Origin: Conidiobolus incongruus B7586
Lineage: Eukaryota > Entomophthoromycota > Entomophthoromycetes > Entomophthorales > Conidiobolaceae
DNA length: 30,864 nucleotides
Reading direction: 5' to 3'
Assembly: GCA_000697335.1 (NCBI GenBank)
Contig: JNEM01006974.1
Coordinates: 1 to 30,864, forward strand
Below, one piece after another: positions 11,902 through 24,299 of this stretch. The position numbers were made by a program, and so were the translations under genes. The stretch's first letter is position 1. Each line of letters opens with the position of its first letter. Under the pieces are notes generated by a model. That model did no database searches and was not told where the DNA came from. It was given only the letters and a program-made list of their open reading frames with translations.

Positions 11902-13755
11902 ATGGTAAGATTTTATTTACCAAATTTTATTCATCTTAATATTCATATAATACGTTAATATTCAAGAATTATTATTCAAATTATTTTAATTAGAATTTTA
12001 TTAACTAAGCTGCTTTTAATAGTCTTTAGCTCCTGTTCAAATCTTTAATCAAGAAGCTACCGAAGAACGTGGTGAAATCGCACGTTTGGTAATTAATTGT
12101 AGATTGTTTATTTAGTATTATTTATTAATAATTTATTAGTCGTCTTTCATTGGTGCCATCGCTGTTGGAGATCTCGTCAAAAGCACATTAGGTCCCAAGG
12201 GAATGGTAATTTGCATTTATATACAATGTTTAGTCTATTTTATTTAACTATTAAATAGGACAAAATTCTTCAATCTCCCAACGGCGATATCGTTGTCACA
12301 AATGACGGTGCCACTATTCTCAAATCCATTGCTTTAGATAACGCTGCCGCCAAAGTTTTGGTAAATCTTTCCAAAGTCCAAGATGATGAAGTTGGCGATG
12401 GTACAACTTCCGTCTGTGTTCTCGCTGCTGAACTCCTCCGTGAAGCCGAAAAGCTCATCAATAAGCGCATCCACCCCCAAACTATTGTTGACGGTTTCCG
12501 TGCCGCTAGTAAAGTTGCTTTGGAAGCTTTGGAAAAATCCGCTATTGATAACAGTAAAAATACTGAAGCTTTCCGTGAAGATTTAGTCAATATTGCTAGA
12601 ACTACTCTCAGTTCTAAGGTTTTGTCCACCAACAAAGATTATTTCGCCAACTTGGCTGTTGATGCCGTCCTTCGCTTAAAGGTAAGCAATATGTATTTAT
12701 ATTTTCAATGATTAGTATTCATCATATTTTAGGGAAGTACCAATTTAGATAATATTCAAATCATCAAAAAAGTTGGTGGAAAACTGTCCGACTCATACTT
12801 AGATGAAGGTTTTATCCTTGACAAGAAGATTGGTGTCAACCAACCCAAGAGAATCGAAAATGCTAAAATTTTAGTTGCCAACACTTCCATGGATACCGAT
12901 AAAATTAAGATTTTTGGTGCTAGAGTTAGAGTCGATGCTACTGGTAAGCTTGCCGAGTTGGAACAAGCTGAAAAGGAAAAGATGAAAGCCAAGGTTGAAA
13001 AGATTAAGGCTCACGGTATCAATTGCTTCGTCAACCGTCAGTTAATCTACAACTGGCCCGAACAACTCTTTGCTGATGCTGGTATTATGGCTATCGAGCA
13101 CGCCGATTTCGAAGGTGTTGAAAGATTGGCTCTTGTCTCTGGTGCCGAAATTGCTTCCACTTTTGAACATCCTGAACTTGTCAAACTCGGTACTTGTGAT
13201 GTCATTGAAGAAATTATGATTGGTGAAGACAAAATGATCAAATTCTCAGGTGTCGCTGCTGGTGAGGCCTGTACAATTGTTCTCCGTGGTTCTACCAACC
13301 AACTTTTGGATGAAGCCGAACGCTCTTTACATGATGCCTTGTGTGTCATTTCTCAAACTGTCTTAGAACCCCGCACTGTTTTGGGAGGTGGCTGCTCAGA
13401 AATGTTGATGTCCAAGGCTGTTGACGAATTAGCTGCTCATACTCCTGGTAAGAAATCCGTCGCCATGGAATCTTTCGCTTTCGCTCTTCGTCAACTCCCC
13501 ACCTACTTGGCCGATAATGCTGGTTATGATAGTGCTGATCTCGTTGCTCAGCTCAGATCTGCTCACTATGAAGGTAACAACCAACACGGGCTTGACATGT
13601 ACAACGGTAAGATTGCCAACGTTTCAGAACTCGGTATTACCGAATCCTTCAAGCTCAAAAGACAAGTTCTTTTAAGTGCCTCAGAAGCCGCCGAAATGAT
13701 TCTCCGTGTTGATGATATCCTCCGCTCCGCCCCTAGAAAGAGAGAACGTATGTAA
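11902..13755 (+). CDS. CCT2: T-complex protein 1 subunit beta (CCT2 chaperonin)
   Basis: Five exons, 11902-11904, 12023-12088, 12140-12205, 12259-12681 and 12733-13755, give 526 residues, the usual length. Exon 1 is only the ATG, followed directly by GTAAGA; splicing to 12023 yields MSLAPVQIF, which matches the conserved CCT-beta start. Introns 2-4 are 51-53 nt; intron 1 is 118 nt with a TTAACTAAG branch site. CCT2 is one of eight subunits of the cytosolic TRiC ring that folds actin, tubulin and other proteins using ATP. Visible motifs are LGPKGMD (40-46), TNDGATIL (59-66), the catalytic GDGTTS (90-95), [11 protein letters not shown] (379-389) and GGGCSEML (404-411). The C-terminal APRKRERM is a CCT-beta ending. 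All introns fall between codons. Codon use is richer in C than the surroundings, as for a highly expressed gene. No defects seen. Confidence 0.96.
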
Positions 13756-14799
13756 ATTCCTCATAATCAGTACACCTTCATATACACTATTGGTTGCATA
13801 CTTGAAATAATACAATATTATATAATTTATAACCATATGAATTTATCATATCATTATATTTCTTTTATATTTTAACATTACAAGCTATCCATGTTATTTT
13901 TACATCAGATCTTATATTGTACTACAAATGAATTAATAGTGTATTATTGAGACGATCTATCATAATTCCATAATATAAATTGATTTTGGATATGTTAAAC
14001 TAACCTGTGTTTTTACCTGATGATTATAAATTTAATTTTTAATTTATTTCATCTCTCCTGTTGAAACTTCTATCAATATGATTTACTTTTTTATAGATTC
14101 TTAAATTTACAAAATTTGATTTTTTTATTGAATAATATTTTATTATAAATATATTTCAAATTTCTATTGTTTAATACAATATTATTTAATTAATTGTTAA
14201 ATTTCATTTTTGGAAATTTAGTATTAAATTTATAATTTAAATTGAATCTTACATCAACTACTGAATATATAACTCCAGGTATTTAATGTCCAATAATTTC
14301 AATATTTTGTTATTAATATATTTTTACAAGAGAGAAATTTTTTAACATAAAAACTAACTAATTTTAATAAATACAACAATTATAGCAAGTTTACTAATAA
14401 GTCTTGATAATCTACAAATATCATAACACATACTAATAGAATTAAACCAAAAATTTATTATGGTGTTAATTTTGGAGTAATTTTTAAAATCTAATTTTGA
14501 AATGATTCTTTCAATAATTCAATATCATAATTAAAAAAAATAATAATTTGCAAAATATGATAAAAAACATTGCTGACTATTATATGATTGAATAATTTTT
14601 ACTTTAGATATTTATATCATCAACTAAAATTTGATAATAAAATTTGCTTAATTATTAAAACAATTTTGATTGAAATATTTTCAAGATTATTTTTAATATT
14701 ATTTATTCAAAATAAATTAATAGATCTATACCCAAATAATTCAAATCTTCCTTTTTTAAAAAATAAATTATAATTCTATTGTTATTTATTGAAGTTTGG
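13756..14799. other. Intergenic DNA downstream of CCT2
   Basis: AT-rich, with stops in all frames. A 61-codon open frame at 14588-14773 has the Ile/Asn/Lys/Leu bias expected by chance here. Nothing else recognised. Confidence 0.5.
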
Positions 14800-16250
14800 T
14801 CATTTTACAGTTTATTAATAATAAAATTATAAAATACTATTATACTATTATAAATAATAAACTTATTACCAATATATTACTTCATATTTAATTATATATT
14901 TTTAAAATAAAAAAGTATATTATTTTTTGGTTACTAAATTCTCAAATTTATATTGAGTTTTTTTAAAAAAAACAATATATATATATGATGTTTTTTTTAT
15001 TAAAAAAATTAACTTTTGAAAATTTATTATTTAGATTAATTATACCTAAATTAAATAAATATTATTAAAAGTTTTTATCATTTAATATTGATAATACCTA
15101 ACTATAAACCTTTTAAAACAATTTGAAGTATATAAGTAACATTTAGAAATGATGAATAAATCAATTATTTATCACTGAGTAAATTTTTCTAAAGCTAAAA
15201 GAAAAATTATTTTATATTTATTAATATTTAAAAGTTCAAATTTAACTATCACCTTTTTAATTATTTATAAATTACAAAAATATATTAAAAACCGCTTTTT
15301 TGTTTATATTAGATAATTACCAAAGTACTATGATATTAGGTATATAGGTATATTATATATATTAAATTTTAATCATATATTAATTTATAAAAATATATAA
15401 TAATAATATATTTTAACTAAAGCTAAAAATAAGCTAAAATAGCTATAATTAAATAAAAAATATTAAAGTATAATTAACAACTAAAGCTTTTTTATCAATC
15501 TATTATAAATTATAAATTATTTTATATAACTTTTTATTTAAATATAAATCAAAATATTAAGCTAAGCTAAAATAATATTCTTTATGGATTTTGATAAATA
15601 AATATTTTATTAATAAATAAATACTAATAAATATAATAAACTATAATAATGTATCTTATTATCTTTAAATTTTTAAAACAGAATTAATTAATAATAAGCC
15701 TTATATTATTTTTGTAATGAAATTATTTTTAATTAATTTTCTTAAATATATATTAAAAATATTTATTATTTTGGATAAAGATTAGTAAATACTTAGAGTT
15801 AAGATAAAAAATGATTTTCTAATAAAAAAATTATAAAAAAACTTTTATATATAATATATTAATTAGATTATAACTTATATAGTTATAATTTCTTTTAGTA
15901 ATTAAAAAATTAACTTATAATAAAGAATTTCTATAAAAAAATTAAATTAGTTTATAAACCATTGAATTTTATTATTAATAAAAAAAATTTTATTATATAT
16001 TAGAAGCTTGCTAAAAGTATGGCAAAAAGTTATTAATAATAAAAGAGAGTATTGATTATATATAAATTTGTAACTTATATATATTTATATGTTTATTAAT
16101 TATTAATCTCATAAAAGTCTTATTATTTAAAATCCAGAGTAATATTTTTTAATATATATAATATAATAATTATTTAATAAATGATTTAGATCCATTATTA
16201 AATACTTCTGAGTTTTATAAATTTTTTAAGTCTTTTTAGTATAATGATAA
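14800..16250. repeat. Extremely A/T-rich block, possible eroded repeat
   Basis: This block is visibly poorer in G and C than its surroundings, and in that respect resembles the Tc1 copies near the window end. AAGCTAA-like words recur around 15410-15570. I found no transposon terminus and no readable coding remnant. It could be a worn-out transposable element or simply AT-rich spacer. Confidence 0.35.
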
Positions 16251-16334
16251 AAAATTTCAAATTTATTTTATAATATTATAGATAAATTAAATTATCAAAT
16301 AAACTCAAGACGTAATAATACAAATGATATTTTA

Positions 16335-16520
16335 ATATGTCTATATATTGTTGATTGATAAAAATTTTCATTGTCATAAAATATGTTGAAAAAAAAATTC
16401 AAGATTGAAAAGCATTATTTGGAATAGATATCCAGAATTTTAAAGATTGCAAATTTAATGCACATTTTAAGAGTCATGGTAATTTACATATAGCAGTTAA
16501 TAGAAGTAAGAAGGTTATAA
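16335..16520 (+). pseudogene. Possible relic of a C2H2 zinc-finger gene
   Basis: Two short runs in different frames resemble consecutive zinc fingers: FHCHKIC followed by a stop and KKNSRLKSIIWNRYPEF at about 16356-16440, then CKFNAHFKSHGNLHI at about 16447-16490. The second has the HFKSHGNL spacing of a finger helix, but key His and Cys residues are missing and a frame change separates the two. The match is short and read by eye, so this is only a lead. Confidence 0.22.
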
Positions 16521-17651
16521 TTTATAACTTGCTGCTATTTGTTATATATTAGTTGAATTTATCTATTGAAATTTTTCAATTGAGTAAATAATCTTAATTA
16601 AGAATATATATTAATATAGTTATTTTTGAAATAAAATATAAATTCAAGCGTCATACTAAATATTGTCAATAATTTTATATGATGTACATAATATTATATA
16701 ATATCTACTATCAAAATATTAATTTAAAAATTTTATTAAATAATATAATAAATTCAGTTTGAAAAGTGATATTAATATATATTTTTATTTAATATAGTAT
16801 TTAGATGCGTTGAATATGTAAAAGACTCATTCATAACTTAATCTATTTGGCTGTTTTAAATAATAATAAGGACAGTGTCAAACCACTTTCAATAATTACA
16901 AAATTATATCCTCAAAATCGGAATTATAATGTTTTACTCAGAATATATTATTTATCTCAGAGTTTTTACCAATTTTTAATTTCAAATAATATGCATATTT
17001 ATTGAATATCAAACAATTGATAGATAATTTTAGATAAGTTATATTGATATTATTAAATATCCTATACCATAATTCATATTAATATATAATAGTATTTGTA
17101 AGTAATGTTTATATTTCTTGATTATTTTTATTTAAAGCAATATTTGTAATGTTATGGTCCATGAAATGTCTAGATATAATTTTCGTTTACTGGTATTCAA
17201 TATATTTATTTGTAATGCTGAAAAATGTGTTATTAAATCATTAAATATTCGTTTCAAAAACTACTCATTGTGCATATCCCCGTTTTTAGATCAACCTTAC
17301 CAATTTTGAATAATATTTAAAGCATTGTAAACAAAAAATGTTCATCTTCAATTCACGCTAAATTAGATATTGATTGCATATCTTAGAGTATGTCAAAATT
17401 TATTCGCTGAATAGAGTGACAAAGATAAGTAACCTATTTATTTATATGCGGTTAATGTTACAATTCTTCAAAAACAATTATTAAGATAATTTGAAACAAA
17501 CCGCTATAGTTGCTTAGATATGTAAATATTTAAGTTTGGTGATTTTTTTACCCCCACATATTATTTAGCCATTATGAACCAATTATTTTACAATATACTG
17601 TAACTATAATTATGATCATAAAAAATCATGGATTACTTTATCAAAAGAGAA
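16521..17651. other. Intergenic DNA with one unexplained open stretch
   Basis: About 59 codons stay open on the plus strand at about 16826-17002 (containing AVLNNNKDSVKPLSIITKLY), with composition less biased than expected for chance. It has no ATG at its start and no recognised family. It may be another fragment of whatever decayed at 16335-16520. The rest holds nothing I can name. Confidence 0.3.
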
Positions 17652-17879
17652 TTAATTATGATTCAATCTGTTGAGCAAAAGAGTATTTTCAAAGGGATTC
17701 TGACGCTTTAAACAAAATAAACTACTGAATATTGAGAAATTGGTTGATATCTTCAACTGATTCATTTTTCGGATGGTATAACTATAATAATCCAATTTAA
17801 ATTGCCCAATATTTGAATAATTTTCGGCTGAAATGATATGAGAAATTAATAGAATGGATAACATTAATATTGATATCAT
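17652..17879 (-). CDS. Possible small secreted protein, 75 aa
   Basis: The open frame begins MISILMLSILLISHIISAEN, a textbook-shaped signal peptide with a plausible cleavage site after SA. The mature part is polar and unlike any family I know. Downstream of the KMNQ segment the neighbouring frame reads as protein-like (SVEDINQFLNIQ), so this may be the remains of a longer gene with a frameshift, or an exon of one. TATAAAA lies within about 16 bases of the ATG, too close for a normal core promoter. It could equally be chance in AT-rich DNA. Confidence 0.3.
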   Translation of the reverse strand: MISILMLSILLISHIISAENYSNIGQFKLDYYSYTIRKMNQLKISTNFSIFSSLFCLKRQNPFENTLLLNRLNHN

Positions 17880-18106
17880 TTCAGTTTTTATATTTTATTG
17901 TATTAAACATAATTATTTAAAAAATAATCAAGTTGCTTATTTTAATTTAAAAAGATCAGTTATTAAATTAATAGATTTTTGCCCATCAATCAAAGCACAA
18001 TGCAATTAATGATTCAAGTATGGATTGTATAATTAAATCAAATTGATTTTTTTGCTCCAACACCACTTTATTAACACATTGATACATCATCTTATATTTA
18101 TTTATG
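17880..18106. other. Intergenic DNA upstream of the Zn2Cys6 gene
   Basis: Short AT-rich stretch that probably carries the upstream regulatory region of the regulator at 18186. No distinct operator recognised. Confidence 0.4.
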
Positions 18107-18113
18107 TATAAAA
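18107..18113 (+). promoter_or_regulatory. TATA box of the Zn2Cys6 gene
   Basis: TATAAAA lies 73 bases before the ATG at 18186, a normal distance for a fungal core promoter. Background A/T richness limits confidence. Confidence 0.4.
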
Positions 18114-18185
18114 TCTTTTGAATATTAATCAACTGAAATACTTTTTATTTATTTAATTGACAAGTCCGAATCAAAATAATTCTAT

Positions 18186-19867
18186 ATGATACTGTCAAAC
18201 CAGCATGGACAAAAGATTCATACCCATCCCTGTATCAGATGTCGAGCACAAAAAAAGAAATGCGACAGACTGCTAACTTGCTCCAACTGTGCTAAAAGGA
18301 AAGTGCCCTGCGAGTATACCGTAGGGGAGAAACGAAGGCCATATCACGATAATATTACTGTTAAATTTAAAAAATTAGCTTCAACAGTTAATAGTTTAAT
18401 TGATAAAATTGAGATTGAAGCGCAAGTTCCTAGAAGTAAAAGATTTAATCCTTCAGACCCTTGGTTAGGTAAACTTCAAGATTTAGAAACTTATCAAATT
18501 CCTCTACTTTATTTTCAATTAACTAAAATGAATAATTCCAGTATTATTTATAACAAAGGTAAATAATATTATACACTTTTTTACAATAATTAACCTTTTA
18601 ACTGTTAGTGAGTAATTCAACAACGGAATACCTTTTGAATATGTTCTTCTTATTTCTACACCCTTTATCAACATTCATTGATAAACAAAAAGTTGTTGAA
18701 ATTTCAAAATCACCAGAAAGCGGTAGTAATCCCTTATTGGCAACTATTTTACTAAGAGCTCAATTCTTTTTTATGACTTATTTTAATCCTGAACAACCTC
18801 CTGTCAAAGAAGAAATGTATTTATATAAGCTCGCTTGTCATCTAATCGCTATCAACAGTCACAATCATAGTTTGGAAATGATTCAAGCTTGTTTGTTAAT
18901 TTCGGAATTTGAAGCTTCCTTCTGTTCTCCAAGAGCGGATTATCATTTGAATATTGCTGTGAAAATGAGTCATATGGAAAACTTATACTCTATTGAAAAT
19001 TATATGAATATCAAAATGTCACATCAAGCTAAAATGTATAATTATATGACCTATTTAATGTTAGTAATAATGGAGGAGAGACTTTTCTTCCAAGTAAAGC
19101 TCACGGGATTGGCTACTATCACCAACAAATACAATCTACTTCATATATCAAACTGTTCCCAATTGGATCGTCCTATTGACCTAATGATATATACTCAACT
19201 CTTATCACATTTCATATTCTACCTTGGTGATGTCCAATCTAAAGTCAATGCCAAAATGTCCAGAAATAATGAGTCACCATTTCTCAAAACGTCAGATTTA
19301 GAAAAGATTCATAGAATTATAATTTTTGTACTTCACTACCCTCTACATCAAGCACATCAAGATTTGGGTGAATCCTTCAAAAACAAATTTTCATCTAACA
19401 CCAACAGTCGCATTGTTTTACATATAACCTTAGCAGTGCTTGTCCGGTTTTTAGTGGATTTGAAACAACCATTTGAGAATCGATCATTTGGAGTAGAAGC
19501 CAACTCGGAAAGCGAGGAATGGATGGCTAATATCATCCAAGGGTTTTCCAAAATCCTCGACCTCTCTCACAGTATCTGTCTTTCAATCATGAAATTTGCA
19601 AACACGAATACTGATTACGAAGAACACAGCTATGGTCTGCACCCTATCGAAGTTTCCGATTACAGAATGCCCTATGCCTATTTCTACACCCTAAAGCATT
19701 TTATCAATATAGGATATTCCCACGACGACCCTGAAATCATCAAATTGGCAGACAAAGTCAAACTTACTTGTCGACTATGGGCCATTTCAGCTCCTCTTTC
19801 CAACCTCATTTCCCAAATTGCCAGAGTACCTTATTCGATTACCATTCACGATTTTAATAATCTATAA
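18186..19867 (+). CDS. Zn2Cys6 binuclear-cluster transcription factor
   Basis: Two exons, 18186-18558 and 18609-19867, give 543 residues; the 50-nt intron has a GTAAAT donor, an ATTAACC branch-like site and a GTTAG acceptor, and joins NK to VSNSTTEY in frame. The N-terminus holds the fungal-type cluster C-x2-C-x6-C-x5-C-x2-C-x6-C with Cys at 16, 19, 26, 32, 35 and 42, and the basic RAQKKK stretch between the second and third Cys that contacts DNA. Cys16-Cys42 together bind two zinc ions. A short amphipathic segment (about 56-80) may be the dimerising coiled coil. The remaining 400 or so residues are helical, in the place of the fungal middle homology region, but I see no diagnostic motif of it. 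Such proteins act in the nucleus as pathway-specific regulators; the target is unknown and no metabolic cluster adjoins it. AATAAA at 19891 follows the stop. Confidence 0.9.
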
Positions 19868-20544
19868 TTTTTTAATATACATTGTTCTTTAATAAACAAA
19901 CCTAATTTATTTATTTTTACCCAATTCATTTTTGAAATGTTCATTAATTTTATATTTTTATTGATTTATAATCTAATAATATATAAATTTCTAATTTAAT
20001 AATATTTTTTTTATTAAAACTAAAATATTTTTATTATTAAATTTTAATTTTAATAATTAATTACTTTAATATTAAAAAATAAAGGTATTTTTTTTAAAAT
20101 TAAGTATTTTGATACTAAATATTAAACAAAAGTATATAAATTATTTTCATGTTTTAAAATAAGTATTTATGAATTAAAATTATCACAATTTTTAAATAAA
20201 AAAAAATTTAATATTTATTTAAGGCAAATATGGAAAAAATGATTGAGTTCCTAAAAATTAAATGGAAAAATGACATAATCTTTGGATAATGACTCGGAAA
20301 GGTGTATTTTACTGATTCCTTAATTAATACTGCGAAATTTAAAAAAAACATCATTTCTGTCATATTAATATTATTGTAAGTCAAATAATATCAGATATAA
20401 TGATTCAAACTGAATTTCATTTGAGTATAAATAATAAAATTCAAAATAAACTATAAATTAAAAGATAAAAACATTAATTTATTTAAATGATAGTTGGAAA
20501 TATATATATATACGTGCGTTACAAAATTAATTATATAGGGTGAT
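19868..20544. other. Convergent 3' region between the regulator and DGAT2
   Basis: Both flanking genes end here. AATAAA at 19891 probably serves the regulator. A short (TA)n run lies near 20501-20514. No gene seen. Confidence 0.5.
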
Positions 20545-21735
20545 TTAATGACCTACAAATTTTAATTCTGGAGGATTTCCATTAGGGTGATATTTGTGCT
20601 TATAAGAATCGTACAATTCTTTCAATGATGTGAGGTATTGGCTGTGAACTTCTTTGATCTCTTCGAATGTGGGGTTGGGATTTCTCTTAACTTCAATAGG
20701 CTTACCAACTAAATACATCAATCATTAATATAAGAATTATTTTAAATGAGTAAGCTAAAATTATACTTACCAACAATGTGAAGAGGGACACGATGAGGAA
20801 CCAAACCAAAGGTATATTGGATTAAACCTCTACCCATGACGAGAGGGAGTGTAAAGCCAAATACTTTTTTAATACTTCTTCTGATTGTGTGGAACGTTGA
20901 GCTTTCTTCTACTTCAATTTGATTGTATAAACTATTTTCACCAAATCCGTAAACTGGGACTAAATTAGCTCTAAAAACACAGTTAATGAATATATATTAT
21001 AGCAATTAATAATGCAACTTACCCATTCTGAATAGCAATTTTGACGAAACCAACACGATTTTCAAGTACTAATTCAGCCTTGTCTGGGGCGGCGTGTAAA
21101 GCTTCTTGAGCACCTCCGACAACAATGAGACAACTCTTACCAGGACCAGAGTTGAGGATATAATTAATAGAGGCCTTAGAAACAGAGCATGCACCAAGCA
21201 TCATGAGCAATTCACGATGGAAAGGAATCTTGAAATTAACACTCAAAGTGAGAGGATGGATGACAAGGCCAGTGAACAACTTAGAAATATTGACAGCTTC
21301 AGTACCAAAGCAAATTTGAGCGCCATAACCAATGAATCCATGGGGATGATAGCCAAAAATATAGTTTTTGGAAGGATCTAACTTAGCTTCCCTGTGGATG
21401 TAAGTTTGGAAAAAATCTGCTTGGTATTTGAATACTTTAAGATTACGAAACCAGTTCTGGCGACGTCCTCCCATTTCGGGAGCCTTGTCGAAGTAGATAA
21501 AAGCAAAGTAAGCAATGGTGAAAGGCCAGAGAACTGGAAAGCATAGCATAATAATAATGAGAATCAAACTGATAACCATCCAGAATGGAATAAACATAGT
21601 TGAAAGTGTTTGGAGACGTCTGTGAAGAGGTATGTCGAGGGGTGCGAATTCAATATGAGGTAATTTGTCGACAAATGATTTAGAAGGGGAGGACTTGGGT
21701 GAACCGGTTGAAGTATCTTTTTCTGGTGTAGACAT
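20545..21735 (-). CDS. DGAT2: Diacylglycerol O-acyltransferase, DGAT2 family
   Basis: Three minus-strand exons, 21023-21735, 20771-20970 and 20545-20708, give 358 residues; the introns are 52 and 62 nt with GTAAGT donors. DGAT2 enzymes of the ER and lipid droplet surface transfer an acyl group from acyl-CoA to diacylglycerol, the last step of triacylglycerol synthesis. A hydrophobic hairpin at about 46-82 is the usual membrane anchor. The catalytic YHPHG lies at 129-133, HREL at 173-176, GGAQEAL at 207-213, and RVGFVKIAIQNGANLVPVYG spans the first splice junction from 227. FGEN and the C-terminal VGKPIEVK...P block complete the family pattern. Length matches fungal members. A monoacylglycerol or wax acyltransferase of the same family cannot be excluded. 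No defects seen. Confidence 0.93.
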
Positions 21736-21860
21736 TTTTGAATATGTAACTTATTTATTATAAACTTTTAAAATATTTAATAGTTTATATTTAATATATA
21801 ATATATAATATATAATTTTGTAATAATGGCAATAAATGAATTACCGAAGAATGCATGCAC

Positions 21861-21891
21861 TATTTATACTTGAAACTAAGTATAGACCAAT
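21861..21891 (-). promoter_or_regulatory. Putative DGAT2 promoter (TATA and CCAAT elements)
   Basis: On the minus strand, GTATAAATA lies about 125 bases upstream of the DGAT2 ATG, and an ATTGG (inverted CCAAT) lies about 20 bases further upstream. The patch is less AT-rich than its surroundings, which supports a functional role. Confidence 0.4.
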
Positions 21892-24299
21892 AAAAGGGAT
21901 CATGTCATAACCTTGATTTGGAAGTGGATGGCACTAAAGTTAAAATCATTTTTTATTCAGAATTTCGGAAAAGATGTCACAACTAGCGGATTTTTTGGGA
22001 AAAAATAAGTTTGATGATGTTACTGATTGCGCAATAAGTTTTTTGTTTATAGCCACTTTTTTAAATAGTTGAGTTTATTTTTCATATGTAATTGATAAAA
22101 AATTATAGTAAAATAGAATTTTAAAATTTTCATTATCAAAAATTAATTAATTTTTCAGATTACTAAAATTTTTGATTAAAATTATTTGAATTAATGTCTG
22201 AGATTTTCAAAATGAATGATCTATTAACTAAAAAAATATAAAATTTTCACTCTAAATATTTTATATAGTGAAATTTTATAATAAAATGAACAATCTCAAA
22301 GCTGAAAATATTTGATAAAAACTCATAGATAATGTTTATATTTCACGTGGAATGAACCATATAAAAAATAGTTTTTCAATAATTCCAAATTAAGGAATAA
22401 TCAATTTGACAAGGTATATCCGAGATCGAATATATTTTTTTGGTGATAATTTTAACAAGCCTTTCAAATGATGTTAAAATATTTCCCAATATTTCAAAAT
22501 AATTGGAAATAATATGTGGAAATTTTTAATTTAACAAATGATGTAATTTCAATTGTAATATGTTCCAACTATTGAGTCTAAACTTTTTATTTTTTTTTTC
22601 GGTTTTTATCGGATTATGATTTTTGAATTTAAAGACATATGATAATTAGTCAATTTTTTTCATAAATTACAATGTGTATTTATTTATGATAGTCATAAGG
22701 TATTTTAATATATCTACATATCACATTAAATAACATGTCAAACATATCAATGATCCATCTAATAATTTTATGAATGACATATTAATGAGTAGTTTGATAT
22801 ATCAGATTCTATATATCAATATCATATATTCATTTTGATATTTTAATATTACAAACACTATAAAGGTGACTAATCAAGAGAGAAAATTACTCAAAATATG
22901 TATTTATTGATCCATAGAGTTAATTATTTAAATCTATTTTCAAGAATAATGTGAGTATTTAAATTAAAATGAAATACAAGAAAACTAATTTCCATACTAA
23001 TTCTTGAATTCAAGAAGTGTTTCAATGGGATAGTTGTTAACTATGATTGATGATAACAATATTATATATCTGTGAATCAGCAATGAAATGAAATTTACAA
23101 ACATAATACATTAAGAAATTAAAAATTATATCACATACTAATCTTGAGAGAATTAAATTTGAAAATCCTTGAAAAACCAAAATAATAAGTTAAATAATTT
23201 ATTGCCATATATGCTAAAATTTACCTGAAATCATGTATTTTCAATATTTGATATAATTATTAATTTATTAGATAGTATCACAAAACGAGCCATATATAGA
23301 TATTATTTAAAATTATATTAAATTCAGGATCCAGAAATATATGTAATAACAATAGAATATATTTGAAAATTTTATTATTGTAATTTATACCTATATTTCC
23401 AAAAATAACTATTTTCTCATAATTTGTTTGTGTCCAATTTGCATTACTAAAAAATTATATTAAAAAATAATTTAAAATTTGATATTTGAAAAAAAATTCT
23501 AATAAATTATTAAATATCTTTCATATTTATGATCCATACAATTATAATATTTGAGTTGGATTTTACAATTACATATGGAAATTACTTCATCGGTAAATCA
23601 TTTAATTGTAGAATATATATATATATATGTATATCCTGGTAAACTCATAAAATTGGAATTACATTTAGTAGTATATATATTAAATAAATCGAAATCTCAA
23701 TTTTTTAATTCTCACTTAACAAATATCACAAATATATACTAAATAAATTTATTATTTTATACTACATTAAATACTTATCAATTTCCTACAAAATTATATT
23801 TTAATTAACCAATGTTCAAGGATAAGTATTATAGTTTTTGAATGATTAAAAAACGACTTTAATAATTAAACATAAATATAATAAATTTATTTATTAATTG
23901 TATTAATTATTCTGTAGTTAAAATTTAATTATCACAAATTTCATAAAAATTAATCCTTTCACAATATTCATTAAATATAAGTTAATAGAGATATAATATA
24001 ATATAAGAAATTCCAAAGTTTCAATATATAAATAATTGAATAATAGATATAAGAAATAACATAAAATAATTTCATAGTAAATATTTAATACGAGTTTACA
24101 ATTAAATCAATGTATTACATTTTTTATCAATATTAATTACAATTGAATTATAAGTGAAATAAAAAAAATAATTATTGATAGTTTGAATTTAGTTAAAAAC
24201 TGTGATTATATTATCACTAGGTTAGTTATTTTAATTCAAGTCAATATTCTGATACCATATAATCAATTTTTAAGCTATGTATTTATTATTTCATCACCA
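21892..24299. other. Long AT-rich intergenic region
   Basis: No coding similarity, RNA gene or transposon end recognised over 2.4 kb. A (TA)n microsatellite lies at about 23613-23634. The small open frame at 23551-23742 runs through that microsatellite and is not convincing as a gene. Confidence 0.5.

Noticed and set aside
12270-12635. Minus-strand open frames opposite CCT2 (also 12756-12992 and 13047-13349)
   Set aside because: They are antisense shadows of the well-supported CCT2 exons.
21106-21381. 91-codon plus-strand frame opposite DGAT2
   Set aside because: Antisense shadow of the DGAT2 first exon, which carries the catalytic motifs.
23551-23742. 63-codon plus-strand open frame
   Set aside because: It passes through a (TA)n microsatellite and shows only the amino-acid bias of AT-rich DNA.
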